NCBI GenBank assembly: GCA_900315175.1
Contig: OMYA01000010.1
Location: forward strand, 22,146 to 86,145
Origin: an uncultured Bacteroidales bacterium
Lineage (GTDB): Bacteria; Bacteroidota; Bacteroidia; Bacteroidales; F082
Length of the DNA stretch: 64,000 nt
Direction of reading: 5' to 3'
Position 1 is the first letter of the stretch. Every line of letters starts with the position of its first letter. The notes below the pieces were generated by a model, which was not told the DNA's origin, made no database searches, and saw nothing but the letters and a program-made list of their open reading frames with translations. Shown piece after piece: positions 20,269 to 28,056 of this stretch. A program made the translations under genes and the position numbers.

Positions 20269-21626
20269 ATTGCCCAAATTAGGAGTCCGCTGATGATGAT
20301 TATTCCGGAAACGACAAGGTCGATGAGGCAGAAGCCCATGATATCCTTAGCGTTAAGCTTCGCTATCGCGAGAGCTGGCAGTGCCCAGAAGGGCTGGATG
20401 AGGTTAGTCCAAGCATCGCCCCAGGCTATCGCCATTCCTGTGAGGCCATGGTCGACGTTCAGTGCCTCGCCGGCAGCGAACATGATAGGAGCTTGGATAG
20501 CCCAGTGACCGCCGCCTGATGGCACGAACATATTCAGAATAGCCGCACAAAGGAAGGTGTATATCGGATAAGTCGTTGACGTTGAGATATTTACAAATGC
20601 TTCGCTAACCACAGTGCCGAGGCATATCCCTGACTCACCCACGCCTGTGATGATGCCCATGATACCTGCGTAAAATGGGAACTGAAGCAATATTCCTGCT
20701 GCGCCGCCGACAGATTTCGCGAAAGCGCGGACGTAGGCGATAGGCGTTTTATGAAGCACTATGCCGAGGAAGAGGAACAGCAGAATCACCGAGCCGAGGT
20801 CGAAGGCTTTGTGCTTGAAAAACAGGCTGATTATCAGGAAAGACAGGCCTAATAAAGCTAATAAGGCGGATAAAAGGCGGCTGTTTTCCAGTTTCATGGC
20901 TGGTGTTTTTTGAGATGCATTTTCATGCGTCTCTACAGTGTCTTCTTGCAACAAGGCAGGGTCGATGGCGACGATGCCAGTCTTCGGGTGCATCAATGAA
21001 TTGATGACGACGAGGGCGAGGGTGACGATGACCACCATGATGATGTTGTGCCAGTCGAGGATGGTGTTTCCGATAGGAATCACTGAGGTTATAACGCCAT
21101 TAGTATCTTTTACGAGTTCGTTGACATCGGATGCCATCTTGAGCGGGATGGAGCCCGAGATGCCGGCGTGCCACACCACAAAGCCGCTGTAGGCCGAGGC
21201 GATGAGCAGTCGGTAGTCGACGTTTTTGAGTTTCTTGGCGATCTCTTTGGCGAAGATGGCGCCTACGATGAGTCCGAAACCCCAGTTGAGCCAGCATGCC
21301 ATAGCAGAGATGCCTGTGACGAGAGCTATGGCGCCTGCCGGTGTTTTCGGCATTGACGCGAGCTTGCTGATGCCTTTCTTGATGAGAGGAGCCGCTGCAA
21401 GAGTGGCACCGGTGACGAGCACAAGAGCCATCTGCATTGAGAATCCGAGGAGGTTCCACACTCCGCCGCCCCAGTTTGTCACCACTTCAACAATGCTTTG
21501 GTGGCATACCGGCATGGCGACTAAAACCGCCACAAACGTAAGGATAATTGCAAAAATGAACGGCTCAGGCAGGTATTTCTGCATGAAACCGACACATCCA
21601 TCAATTATTTTACGAAATATTTTCAT
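20265..21626 (-). CDS. atoE: Short-chain fatty acid transporter, AtoE family
   Basis: 453-aa polytopic inner-membrane protein. It matches the AtoE/short-chain fatty acid transporter family: GGGVWNLLGFSMQMALVLVTG near the N-terminus, LNWGFGLIVGA, and the family signature NMFVPSGGGHWAIQAP. Likely moves butyrate, acetoacetate or similar acids, in keeping with a fermenting anaerobe. Its start overlaps the stop of the upstream gene (ATGA, 21623-21626) and its stop overlaps the dnaG start. The cytoplasmic loop between helices contains a translated palindromic repeat (20912-20935), giving the peptide VETHENASQK. Confidence 0.9.
   Translation of the reverse strand: MKIFRKIIDGCVGFMQKYLPEPFIFAIILTFVAVLVAMPVCHQSIVEVVTNWGGGVWNLLGFSMQMALVLVTGATLAAAPLIKKGISKLASMPKTPAGAIALVTGISAMACWLNWGFGLIVGAIFAKEIAKKLKNVDYRLLIASAYSGFVVWHAGISGSIPLKMASDVNELVKDTNGVITSVIPIGNTILDWHNIIMVVIVTLALVVINSLMHPKTGIVAIDPALLQEDTVETHENASQKTPAMKLENSRLLSALLALLGLSFLIISLFFKHKAFDLGSVILLFLFLGIVLHKTPIAYVRAFAKSVGGAAGILLQFPFYAGIMGIITGVGESGICLGTVVSEAFVNISTSTTYPIYTFLCAAILNMFVPSGGGHWAIQAPIMFAAGEALNVDHGLTGMAIAWGDAWTNLIQPFWALPALAIAKLNAKDIMGFCLIDLVVSGIIIISGLLIWAI
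20912..20935 (-). repeat. Palindromic repeat translated inside atoE
   Basis: On the minus strand it reads GTAGAGACGCATG then, after a short loop, TGCATCTC, an imperfect palindrome. It resembles the hairpin at 16407-16432 (GTAGAGACG/CGTCTCTAC). It keeps the frame. Confidence 0.6.
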
Positions 21627-22915
21627 TCTACTGCAATTTTAATAGTGTCAGTCAGGCCATCGGCGTTTGTTATCTTCAGGAAATAAAAGCCTTTTGGAAG
21701 ATTTTCGACATTGATGACATGCTCGCTGAGACAGTCGTTCACGAAGATATTCTCTGAAAAGACAGCTTGTCCTAAAGTATTGAATAACAATATATTAGCT
21801 CTACCTGAATTATTTTGGTAAAACCTTAAATTAATTTCTGATGAAGCAGGGTTTGGGAAGACATCGTAGCTCAACTCGTTGGCATTCAGCTCGTTGACGT
21901 CTTCATTAAGGCTCACGACGAGGTCCATGGTGACAGGGATATGGTCGGAGTTGTGGAAGAGAGCGTTGGCCACTTCTTGTGAAACCGCTTGGTTTGTCGG
22001 GTTGTTGATGCTTTTGTTGAAACGGTTGCCGTCGTTGCCGAGGGCGTTGTAGCTGCCACCTACGTAGCGGATGTTTTCTCTGCCTCCGTAGATGTTTTCC
22101 GACATCAGGATGAAGTCGAAGCGGTCGTCCATGCCACCTGACGAGTGGCAGTTGCTGTCGCTGTCTTTATGTGTGGATTGGGTGTGATATTCTTTGAAGT
22201 TGTAGTTTGAATTCCAGTTTCCGACGCCGTAAGGGTAGAGCGGGTCGATGAAATAGGAGTTCGGGTAGGCTGTCTCGTTTGTAAGTGCTTGATAGGCAGG
22301 TTCTGACGAGGTATATAGGTTGAAGTCGCCCATGATGAGGACATTACGTTCGCGGTAATTATTCTCAAGATATCTCATGGTGTTTTCGACCATCATTTTG
22401 CGTTTGCTTTCGTTGTCGGAGCCAGTGCCGGCTTTAAGATGTGCTATGACGCATGTCAAGGTGACGCGGTCGGATTCGTCGTTTTTGAATTTGAAATCAT
22501 AGACATCGACGTCGCGGGTGTAAGTTTGCGCGACATGATGTCCGACGAGTGTAAGTTTTGTGGAGTTGTAGAAGATGCAGTTGATGAGTGACGATGTGTT
22601 GCCGGTGTTTGAGCCGGGGCTTGTCATCCAGTAATTTAAGCCGTTGATATTGAGCACGTTATTGACAAAGTCGTTTGGCAGGGAGCTGCTTCTGCCGATT
22701 TCGCAGACGGTGAATATGTCGGGGTAATAAGCTGTCAGGATGGTGCGGATGTAGTTGTTTTTATCGCTGACGTTGTTGTTAGTTGTGTTGCAGTAGCCGG
22801 TGTTATTGCCGTAGTTTAAAAGGTTGTATTGCATCACTTTCAGCGTCTCGGGTTGACCGAGCAACGCTGAAAATGACGCGATTATCAATAATATGGTAAT
22901 TGATAGTTTTTTCAT
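21623..22915 (-). CDS. Secreted endonuclease/exonuclease/phosphatase-family protein with T9SS sorting domain
   Basis: 430 aa. Signal peptide to about residue 20 (ends ALLGQ), then an EEP (DNase I-like) fold: LKVMQYNLLNY at the start, a cation-binding glutamate in FTVCEIGR, the MGDFNLY motif and a C-terminal HNSDHIPV motif. A T9SS type A sorting domain begins at VFPNPASSE and ends in a GFYFLKI strand. It could be an extracellular nuclease (nutrient or DNA scavenging) or a phosphodiesterase; the family does not settle this. Two nt downstream of the pseudouridine synthase gene and overlapping atoE by 4 nt. Confidence 0.88.
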   Translation of the reverse strand: MKKLSITILLIIASFSALLGQPETLKVMQYNLLNYGNNTGYCNTTNNNVSDKNNYIRTILTAYYPDIFTVCEIGRSSSLPNDFVNNVLNINGLNYWMTSPGSNTGNTSSLINCIFYNSTKLTLVGHHVAQTYTRDVDVYDFKFKNDESDRVTLTCVIAHLKAGTGSDNESKRKMMVENTMRYLENNYRERNVLIMGDFNLYTSSEPAYQALTNETAYPNSYFIDPLYPYGVGNWNSNYNFKEYHTQSTHKDSDSNCHSSGGMDDRFDFILMSENIYGGRENIRYVGGSYNALGNDGNRFNKSINNPTNQAVSQEVANALFHNSDHIPVTMDLVVSLNEDVNELNANELSYDVFPNPASSEINLRFYQNNSGRANILLFNTLGQAVFSENIFVNDCLSEHVINVENLPKGFYFLKITNADGLTDTIKIAVE

Positions 22916-22917
22916 GA

Positions 22918-24156
22918 CTATTCAATACGTTTGAGCATTGAGATTTCGGCGCTGGTGAGGAAGCGCCAGTGGCCGCGAGGCAGGTTTTGTTTTGTGAGTC
23001 CTGCGAGCATCACGCGGTCGAGTTTAATCACTTCATAGCCGAGGCTTTCGAAGATGCGGCGTACGATGTGGTTACGTCCGGAGTGTATTTCCACGCCGAT
23101 TTCGCGCATGGTAGGGTCGTCGGAGACGTAGTCGATTTTGTCGACTTCTATAGGGCCGTCTTCGAGGGTGAGGCCTTTTTCTATTTTCTCGAAGTCGCTT
23201 TCAGTCAGAGGCTTGTTAAGTGTGACGTGGTACAGTTTCTTCACGTTATGGCTTGGGTGTGTGAGTGTCTTGGCGAGTTCGCCGTCGTTGGTGAGGAGCA
23301 GCAGGCCTATGGTGTTACGGTCGAGTCTGCCCACCGGGTAGATACGTTCTTGGCAAGCGCCTTCGACGAGGTCCATGACGGTATGGCGTTCGTATGGGTC
23401 GTCGCTGGTGGTGATGACGCCTTTAGGCTTGTTTAACAAGACATAACGAAGTTTCTCACGGTTGAGAGTTTGTCCGCCGTACACCACTTTGTCGGAGGTT
23501 TTCACTTTGGTGCCGAGTTCGGTGACCACTTCGCCGTTCACTGTGACAGCGCCAGCGAGGATGAGGTCGTCGGCTTCGCGGCGTGAGCAGATGCCTGAGT
23601 CGGCGAGGTATTTGTTGAGGCGGATTTCGCCTGTTGCCTGTGGGCGGTCGAATTCCGGGTCTTTCTCGCGGCGGTATCCGCGGCGGCCACCATGTGTCGG
23701 ACGTTCCTCGTCACGGTCAAAGCGTTTGCCGAAAGGCTTTTTATCACCGAAAGGCTTTTTATCGCCAAAAGGTTTTTTGTCGCCAAAAGGTTTTTTGTCG
23801 CCGAAAGGTTTTTTGTCGCCGAAAGGCTTTCTTGATCCGCGTTCTTCACGTTCTTCCTTGTTGAAAGATCTTCTGCCAAAAGGCTTCTTATCGTTTCGTT
23901 CTTCATCGTTAAATCTCTTACCGTAAGGTTTACGGTCGTCACGACCGAAGGATTTTCTCTCGCCTCTTTCGTCATCACGACGGCCGAAGCTGCGTTTTTC
24001 GCCGAAAGGTTTTCTTTCATGGCGTTCTTCGTCGCCCTCACGGCGAGCTTTTTCTTTTTCAAACTGCGCTAATCTCTCGTCACTGAATCTTCTGACTTCA
24101 GCAGTTTTTCTTCTGGCAACGTGCTGACGTTTGCCGTTTCTTTCTTCGTTATTCAT
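22918..24156 (-). CDS. rluB: rRNA pseudouridine synthase with charged repetitive N-terminal extension
   Basis: 412 aa; isomerises uridine in rRNA. Residues 1 to about 165 form a low-complexity, Arg/Lys/Asp/Glu-rich arm including six tandem KKPFGD units. Then an S4 RNA-binding domain (IRLNKYLADSGICSRREAD) and an RsuA/RluB-type catalytic domain with the active-site aspartate in GRLDRNT and the HSGRNHIVRR motif. The ATG at 24156 (MNNEERN) is chosen: a -7 box reads TAATTTTG on the minus strand at 24197-24190, only about 30 nt upstream, so a longer start at 24192 would sit inside the promoter. The RluB/RsuA/RluE distinction is not certain. First gene of the four-gene operon ending with dnaG. Confidence 0.9.
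   Translation of the reverse strand: MNNEERNGKRQHVARRKTAEVRRFSDERLAQFEKEKARREGDEERHERKPFGEKRSFGRRDDERGERKSFGRDDRKPYGKRFNDEERNDKKPFGRRSFNKEEREERGSRKPFGDKKPFGDKKPFGDKKPFGDKKPFGDKKPFGKRFDRDEERPTHGGRRGYRREKDPEFDRPQATGEIRLNKYLADSGICSRREADDLILAGAVTVNGEVVTELGTKVKTSDKVVYGGQTLNREKLRYVLLNKPKGVITTSDDPYERHTVMDLVEGACQERIYPVGRLDRNTIGLLLLTNDGELAKTLTHPSHNVKKLYHVTLNKPLTESDFEKIEKGLTLEDGPIEVDKIDYVSDDPTMREIGVEIHSGRNHIVRRIFESLGYEVIKLDRVMLAGLTKQNLPRGHWRFLTSAEISMLKRIE
23729..23836 (-). repeat. Six 18-bp tandem repeats in rluB
   Basis: Units start at 23729, 23747, 23765, 23783, 23801 and 23819 and encode PFGDKK-type hexapeptides. Two adjacent units (23765 and 23783) are identical, which suggests recent slippage or unequal exchange. 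Confidence 0.9.
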
Positions 24157-24189
24157 TGTTAAAAAATTATTATAATAAAATTTGGGCTG

Positions 24190-24197
24190 CAAAATTA
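24190..24197 (-). promoter_or_regulatory. -7 box of the rluB-dnaG operon
   Basis: Minus-strand TAATTTTG; leader of about 25-30 nt to the ATG at 24156. Confidence 0.55.
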
Positions 24198-24332
24198 CAA
24201 AATTTTAAGGCACATAGTATTAAAAAATTAACAAGTTATCAACAATTGAGATTCATCGCCTTTCAGGCTTTGAATGACACATCAATAAACTGGATAATCA
24301 AGCGCGGCTTGAAAGTTCATACAAAAAATGTT

Positions 24333-24363
24333 GTCATTCCGAGTGAGTGGCAAGAGGAATCTC
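24333..24363. repeat. Dispersed palindromic repeat, copy 2 (diverged)
   Basis: GTCATTCCGAGT ... GAGGAATCTC in the divergent region between rluB and the subtilisin; the inner palindrome is degraded. Confidence 0.6.
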
Positions 24364-24393
24364 AAAAAAAATAAGTATCTCAAAATTTTTTTA

Positions 24394-24401
24394 TATCTTT
24401 G
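24394..24401 (+). promoter_or_regulatory. -7 box of subtilisin gene
   Basis: TATCTTTG, about 25 nt of leader before the ATG at 24432. Confidence 0.65.
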
Positions 24402-24431
24402 CACAATTAATTTTAATAAAGTTTTAAAACA

Positions 24432-26069
24432 ATGAAAAAGTTATCGTTTTTAATGATTTTACTGGTGGCAGCAGTTGTAATGCAGGCACAGATTGCCACG
24501 AACATTTATTGGGTAAAGTTTGCAGACAAGGCAAACTCGCCTTATTCCATTGACAATCCTGAAGAATTCTTGAGCCAGAGGGCTTTAGAGCGTCGTGCGA
24601 GACTCAATATTGCCATCGACGAGTATGACATCCCTGTGAACCCTCAGTATTTGCAGGCTGTCGCTGATTGCGGGGCACAGCTTCTGAACCCTTCAAAATG
24701 GTTGAACGGAGTATCAATCTACACTACAAGCCAGAGTGTTGTTGACGCTATCAACGCCTTGGAGTTTGTGGATGCTGTAAGAAACTGCCCTGATTTTCCT
24801 GAGGCTCAGCGCGACAAGGAGATTTGGCTTGCCAACGAGATGAAGGAATCGGGCAAACCTGTTGTTTACAGAGATTTCTATGGTGGAGCTCATGACCAGG
24901 TTTATCAGTTGAGAGCCAATGAGTTGCACGACATGGGATATAACGGCGAGGGTGTTGTTATAGCTGTGTTGGACGGTGGTTTCAGTGGCACAGAGGAGGC
25001 AACATGTTTCGACAATATGCGTGCAGAAGGCCGTTTGCTTGGTGTGCGTGACTTTGTTTACGGTTCGACATCGGTGTATTCACAGAGCACACACGGAACT
25101 TCATGTTTGAGCACGATGGCGGCTTACGACCCGAACAACATGGTTGGAACAGCTTACAAGGCATCATATTATCTGTTCCATACTGAAGACGGTAACGGGG
25201 AGAACATTGTCGAGGAGTTCAACTGGGTGTCAGGTGCGGAACTCGCTGACAGTCTTGGTGTTGACGTGTGCTCGACATCATTGGGTTACATTGATTTCGA
25301 CATGTCGCAGTGGGATCATGCCTTCAGTGATTTCGATGGTAAAACAGCTCCAATGACCATTGGTGCTGAGATTGCTGCAAGCCGTGGCATGATTTGCATG
25401 AACTCGGCTGGCAATGAAGGTGGTGGCAACTGCACATTGGGAATCCCTGCAGACGCTGAGCATATCATCACTGTGGGCGCTGTCAACGCATCAGGTCAGC
25501 GTGCATCATTCAGCTCTGTCGGCCCAACCTATGACGGCCGTATCAAGCCGGATGTGATGGCAATGGGCGAAGGCACTTACGTTGCTTCAGGATACGGAAG
25601 CTGGTGGCCTTATTACAATGGTGACGGCACCTCATTCTCATGCCCTGTGTTGGCAGGTGCTGTGGCATGTCTGCGTCAGGCAAGACCAAATGCATCGGTG
25701 CAGGAGATTTGCGACGCTTTGAGAGCAGCTGGCAATAACGTCAACAACCCTGACAGCTATAACGGCTACGGTATCCCGGATTTCGTGGCAGCCCTTGGAA
25801 TGGTTGATGTTAATGAGATTTCAATTGATAACAACGAGATTTTGAGCGTGTTCCCTAACCCAAGCAAGGGCAATGTGACCGTTACATTGCAAGAAGGCGC
25901 TGAAATCAATGGCATCACATTATACGACATAACAGGTAAGGTGTTATATAACACAGCAAACGTCAACGAGATAGAATCTGCAATCAACAACTTGAAATCA
26001 GGAGTTTACACCGTTCAGGTTAATTCAGAAAAAGGAAATCAGGTGTTGAAGGTCGTTTTGACAAAGTAA
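24432..26069 (+). CDS. Secreted S8 (subtilisin-like) serine protease with T9SS sorting domain
   Basis: 545 aa. Signal peptide to about residue 20 (ends VVMQAQ), an N-terminal propeptide-like region containing FLSQRALERRARLNI, then the peptidase S8 domain with catalytic triad D181 (AVLDGGF), H221 (STHGTSC) and S401 (GTSFSCPVLAG). The oxyanion asparagine is in MNSAGNEGG. C-terminal T9SS type A domain (VFPNPSKGN, GVYTVQV). Likely an extracellular or surface protease for protein nutrition or maturation of other exported proteins; the target is unknown. Monocistronic, promoter just upstream and a terminator at 26092. Confidence 0.93.
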   Translation: MKKLSFLMILLVAAVVMQAQIATNIYWVKFADKANSPYSIDNPEEFLSQRALERRARLNIAIDEYDIPVNPQYLQAVADCGAQLLNPSKWLNGVSIYTTSQSVVDAINALEFVDAVRNCPDFPEAQRDKEIWLANEMKESGKPVVYRDFYGGAHDQVYQLRANELHDMGYNGEGVVIAVLDGGFSGTEEATCFDNMRAEGRLLGVRDFVYGSTSVYSQSTHGTSCLSTMAAYDPNNMVGTAYKASYYLFHTEDGNGENIVEEFNWVSGAELADSLGVDVCSTSLGYIDFDMSQWDHAFSDFDGKTAPMTIGAEIAASRGMICMNSAGNEGGGNCTLGIPADAEHIITVGAVNASGQRASFSSVGPTYDGRIKPDVMAMGEGTYVASGYGSWWPYYNGDGTSFSCPVLAGAVACLRQARPNASVQEICDALRAAGNNVNNPDSYNGYGIPDFVAALGMVDVNEISIDNNEILSVFPNPSKGNVTVTLQEGAEINGITLYDITGKVLYNTANVNEIESAINNLKSGVYTVQVNSEKGNQVLKVVLTK

Positions 26070-26091
26070 AAGTTTTACCTGGTATTTAAAG

Positions 26092-26122
26092 AGACGTCAT
26101 AGTTTTATGGCGTCTTTTTTTT
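26092..26122 (+). terminator. Terminator after subtilisin gene
   Basis: AGACGTCAT (26092-26100) pairs with ATGGCGTCT (26107-26115; one G-U), followed by a run of T. Confidence 0.8.
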
Positions 26123-26150
26123 GTTTAAAAATAATTTTTTCACTTTTTTC

Positions 26151-26179
26151 TTGCTTTTGCCAAATTATTTATATCTTTG
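26151..26179 (+). promoter_or_regulatory. Promoter of the dihydroorotate-dehydrogenase-like/rubredoxin/FprA operon
   Basis: TTG at 26151 and -7 box TATCTTTG at 26172-26179, spacer 18 nt; leader about 15 nt to the ATG at 26200. Confidence 0.65.
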
Positions 26180-26199
26180 TAGACAAAAATATTTTAAAA

Positions 26200-27180
26200 A
26201 TGGATTTAACTACATCATATTTGGGATTAAAGCTTAAAAATCCTATTGTTGTCGGAAGTTCCACTTTTACGGGAACCGTTGACGGTATTGTGAATTGCGC
26301 AAAGGCAGGTGCTGGCGCTGTGGTGCTGAAATCGCTCTTCGAAGAGCAGATTCTTTCAGATATTAAAAAGGAAGAAGGCTATACAGATATCTATAACTCA
26401 AGTCCGGAGGCAGACCTTTACATGAAGACATTCCTTCGCGGGAATGAGATTGCTATTTATGAAAACCTTATCCGCGAGGCTAAGAAAACCGTGGATATCC
26501 CGATTATCGCGAGCATCAACTGTGCTGACAAAGGCGAATGGGTGAGTTTTGCGAAGGAGCTTCAGGATGCTGGAGCCGACGCTTTGGAACTGAACATCGC
26601 AGTGTCGCCATTCGACAAAGATATCCCATCGAAAAACATTGAGGATGAAGTGGTTAACATCTTCAACGAGGTGAAGAAGACCGTGACAATACCTGTTTCT
26701 GTGAAACTCGGCAACCATTTCACAAATATCGGCAACCTCGCTTTCCGTCTTAGCATGGCAGGCGCGGCAGGTCTGGTGCTTTTCAACCGTTTCTACAACC
26801 CGACAATCGACATCGAGCAAATGAAAGTCGTTCCGGGTTCAGCATTGTCAGTTGAGGAAGAGAACAGCGACACCTTGAGATGGATATCGTTGCTCACAGC
26901 TCAGGAGATCCCTTGTGACCTCTCTGCTTCGACAGGCGTTCATTCAGCGGAAGACGTTGTGCGTCAGATACTTGCAGGTGCTGAGTCAGTGCAGGTGTGC
27001 AGCGTTTTGTATCGCAAAGGCGTGAAATACATCTCAGAAATGGTGGAAGGCGTCGAGAAATGGATGGCAAAGCATAACTTCAAGAGCATCTGCGACTTCA
27101 AAGGCAAATGCAGCGCCTCAGCCGACGTGAAAGTCTTCGAAAGACTGCAATATTTGAGAAGAAACAACGATTTAAATTAA
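26200..27180 (+). CDS. Dihydroorotate-dehydrogenase-like flavoprotein
   Basis: 326 aa, FMN-binding TIM barrel of the PyrD family. MDLTTSYLGLKLKNPIVVGS is the family N-terminus; ALELNIAV, VSVKLG and the phosphate-binding end ILAGAESVQVCS are visible. It belongs to the dihydroorotate-dehydrogenase-like group, whose true substrate is unclear, so I do not call it pyrD. The ATG at 26200 lies just after the -7 box; an upstream in-frame start at 26107 would lie inside the preceding terminator. It heads a cluster of redox genes (rubredoxin 18 nt downstream), which suggests a redox role, by inference. Confidence 0.85.
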   Translation: MDLTTSYLGLKLKNPIVVGSSTFTGTVDGIVNCAKAGAGAVVLKSLFEEQILSDIKKEEGYTDIYNSSPEADLYMKTFLRGNEIAIYENLIREAKKTVDIPIIASINCADKGEWVSFAKELQDAGADALELNIAVSPFDKDIPSKNIEDEVVNIFNEVKKTVTIPVSVKLGNHFTNIGNLAFRLSMAGAAGLVLFNRFYNPTIDIEQMKVVPGSALSVEEENSDTLRWISLLTAQEIPCDLSASTGVHSAEDVVRQILAGAESVQVCSVLYRKGVKYISEMVEGVEKWMAKHNFKSICDFKGKCSASADVKVFERLQYLRRNNDLN

Positions 27181-27198
27181 TATAAAACATTCAAGACT

Positions 27199-27357
27199 AT
27201 GGCAAAATACGTATGTGATGTCTGTGGTTATGAATATGACCCGGCAGTTGGCGATCCGGACAACGGCATCGCTCCAGGAACTCCATTCGACAAATTACCA
27301 GACAGCTGGTCATGCCCACTTTGCGGCGTCGGAAAAGAACACTTTGAAATGAAGTAG
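27199..27357 (+). CDS. Rubredoxin
   Basis: 52-aa one-iron electron carrier. Two CxxC knuckles supply the Fe(SCys)4 site: YVCDVCGY at the N-terminus and [10 protein letters not shown] near the C-terminus, with the conserved YDPAxGDPDxGIxPGTPFxxLPDxW loop between them. Full length for the family. It sits 18 nt after the oxidoreductase and 18 nt before the Hrb gene, so it is probably co-transcribed and may carry electrons to the flavodiiron protein. Confidence 0.96.
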   Translation: MAKYVCDVCGYEYDPAVGDPDNGIAPGTPFDKLPDSWSCPLCGVGKEHFEMK

Positions 27358-27375
27358 TTGATCAGTTAGAAGTTA

Positions 27376-27984
27376 ATGGATACCAAGTCCCTATCAAAGA
27401 TTGGATACGGTCTTTATGTCCTGACGACGAACTACGACAACATCGACAACGGCTGCATCATCAACACGGTGCAGCAGGTGACAAGCAATCCGCTGCGTTT
27501 GTCGATAGTGGTGAACAAAGACAATTACACGCACGACCTCATTCTTGACTCGTGCGTGTTCAATATCAATGTGTTGACGACAGAGACACCGTTTAAGGTG
27601 TTCGAACACTTTGGTTTTCAGTCGGGAAAGAACGTAAACAAATTCGCGGATTGCGAGCAGGAGCTGCGCGCCGTGAACCATGTGCTGTATCTGCCAAAGC
27701 ATATCAACGCTTATTTCGCCTGCAGGGTGGTGAAGACGATAGACCTCGGCACGCATACCATGTTTATCGCAGATGTGCTCGATGCAGTGCAGGTAAACGA
27801 CAAAGACTCAGTGACTTACGATTATTATCAGAAAAATATCAAACCTAAAGAAAAGGTGACGAAGGGCTGCTGGGTTTGCAAGGTGTGCGGCTGGGTGTAT
27901 GAAGGCAATCCGTTGCCGGATGACATCATTTGTCCGATTTGCAAACACGGGAAAGAAGATTTTGAGTATCAGGAGCCGACATGA
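27376..27984 (+). CDS. hrb: High-molecular-weight rubredoxin (flavin reductase domain fused to rubredoxin)
   Basis: 202 aa. Residues 1 to about 150 are a flavin-reductase-like (FMN-binding split barrel) domain (YGLYVLTT, VTSNPLRLSIVVNK); residues about 165-200 are a rubredoxin domain with WVCKVCGWVYEG and ICPICKHGK. In Moorella-type anaerobes Hrb takes electrons from NAD(P)H and passes them to the flavodiiron protein FprA. Here fprA is the next gene, so the functional pairing is strongly supported. A dispersed repeat occupies part of the 72-nt spacer to fprA. Confidence 0.92.
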   Translation: MDTKSLSKIGYGLYVLTTNYDNIDNGCIINTVQQVTSNPLRLSIVVNKDNYTHDLILDSCVFNINVLTTETPFKVFEHFGFQSGKNVNKFADCEQELRAVNHVLYLPKHINAYFACRVVKTIDLGTHTMFIADVLDAVQVNDKDSVTYDYYQKNIKPKEKVTKGCWVCKVCGWVYEGNPLPDDIICPICKHGKEDFEYQEPT

Positions 27985-28005
27985 GGAGAAACTAGTGATG
28001 TGAAT

Positions 28006-28032
28006 GAGATTCCTCACTGCGTTCGGAATGAC
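28006..28032. repeat. Dispersed palindromic repeat, copy 3
   Basis: Begins GAGATTCCTC and ends CGGAATGAC, between hrb and fprA. Differs at only two positions from the copy inside the coding sequence at 35166-35192. Confidence 0.75.
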
Positions 28033-28056
28033 AAACAAGGATTAAATTTATTTAAT

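Noticed and set aside
23462..23926. Plus-strand repetitive open frame opposite rluB
   Set aside because: It is the antisense of the tandem repeat and S4 domain region and encodes a low-complexity peptide with no start context.
26107..26199. Longer N-terminus for the dihydroorotate-dehydrogenase-like protein
   Set aside because: It would begin inside the preceding terminator and upstream of the promoter -7 box.
28000..28056. Longer N-terminus for FprA starting at 28000
   Set aside because: The extension translates an intergenic palindromic repeat and has no counterpart in the family; ATG at 28057 gives the normal start.
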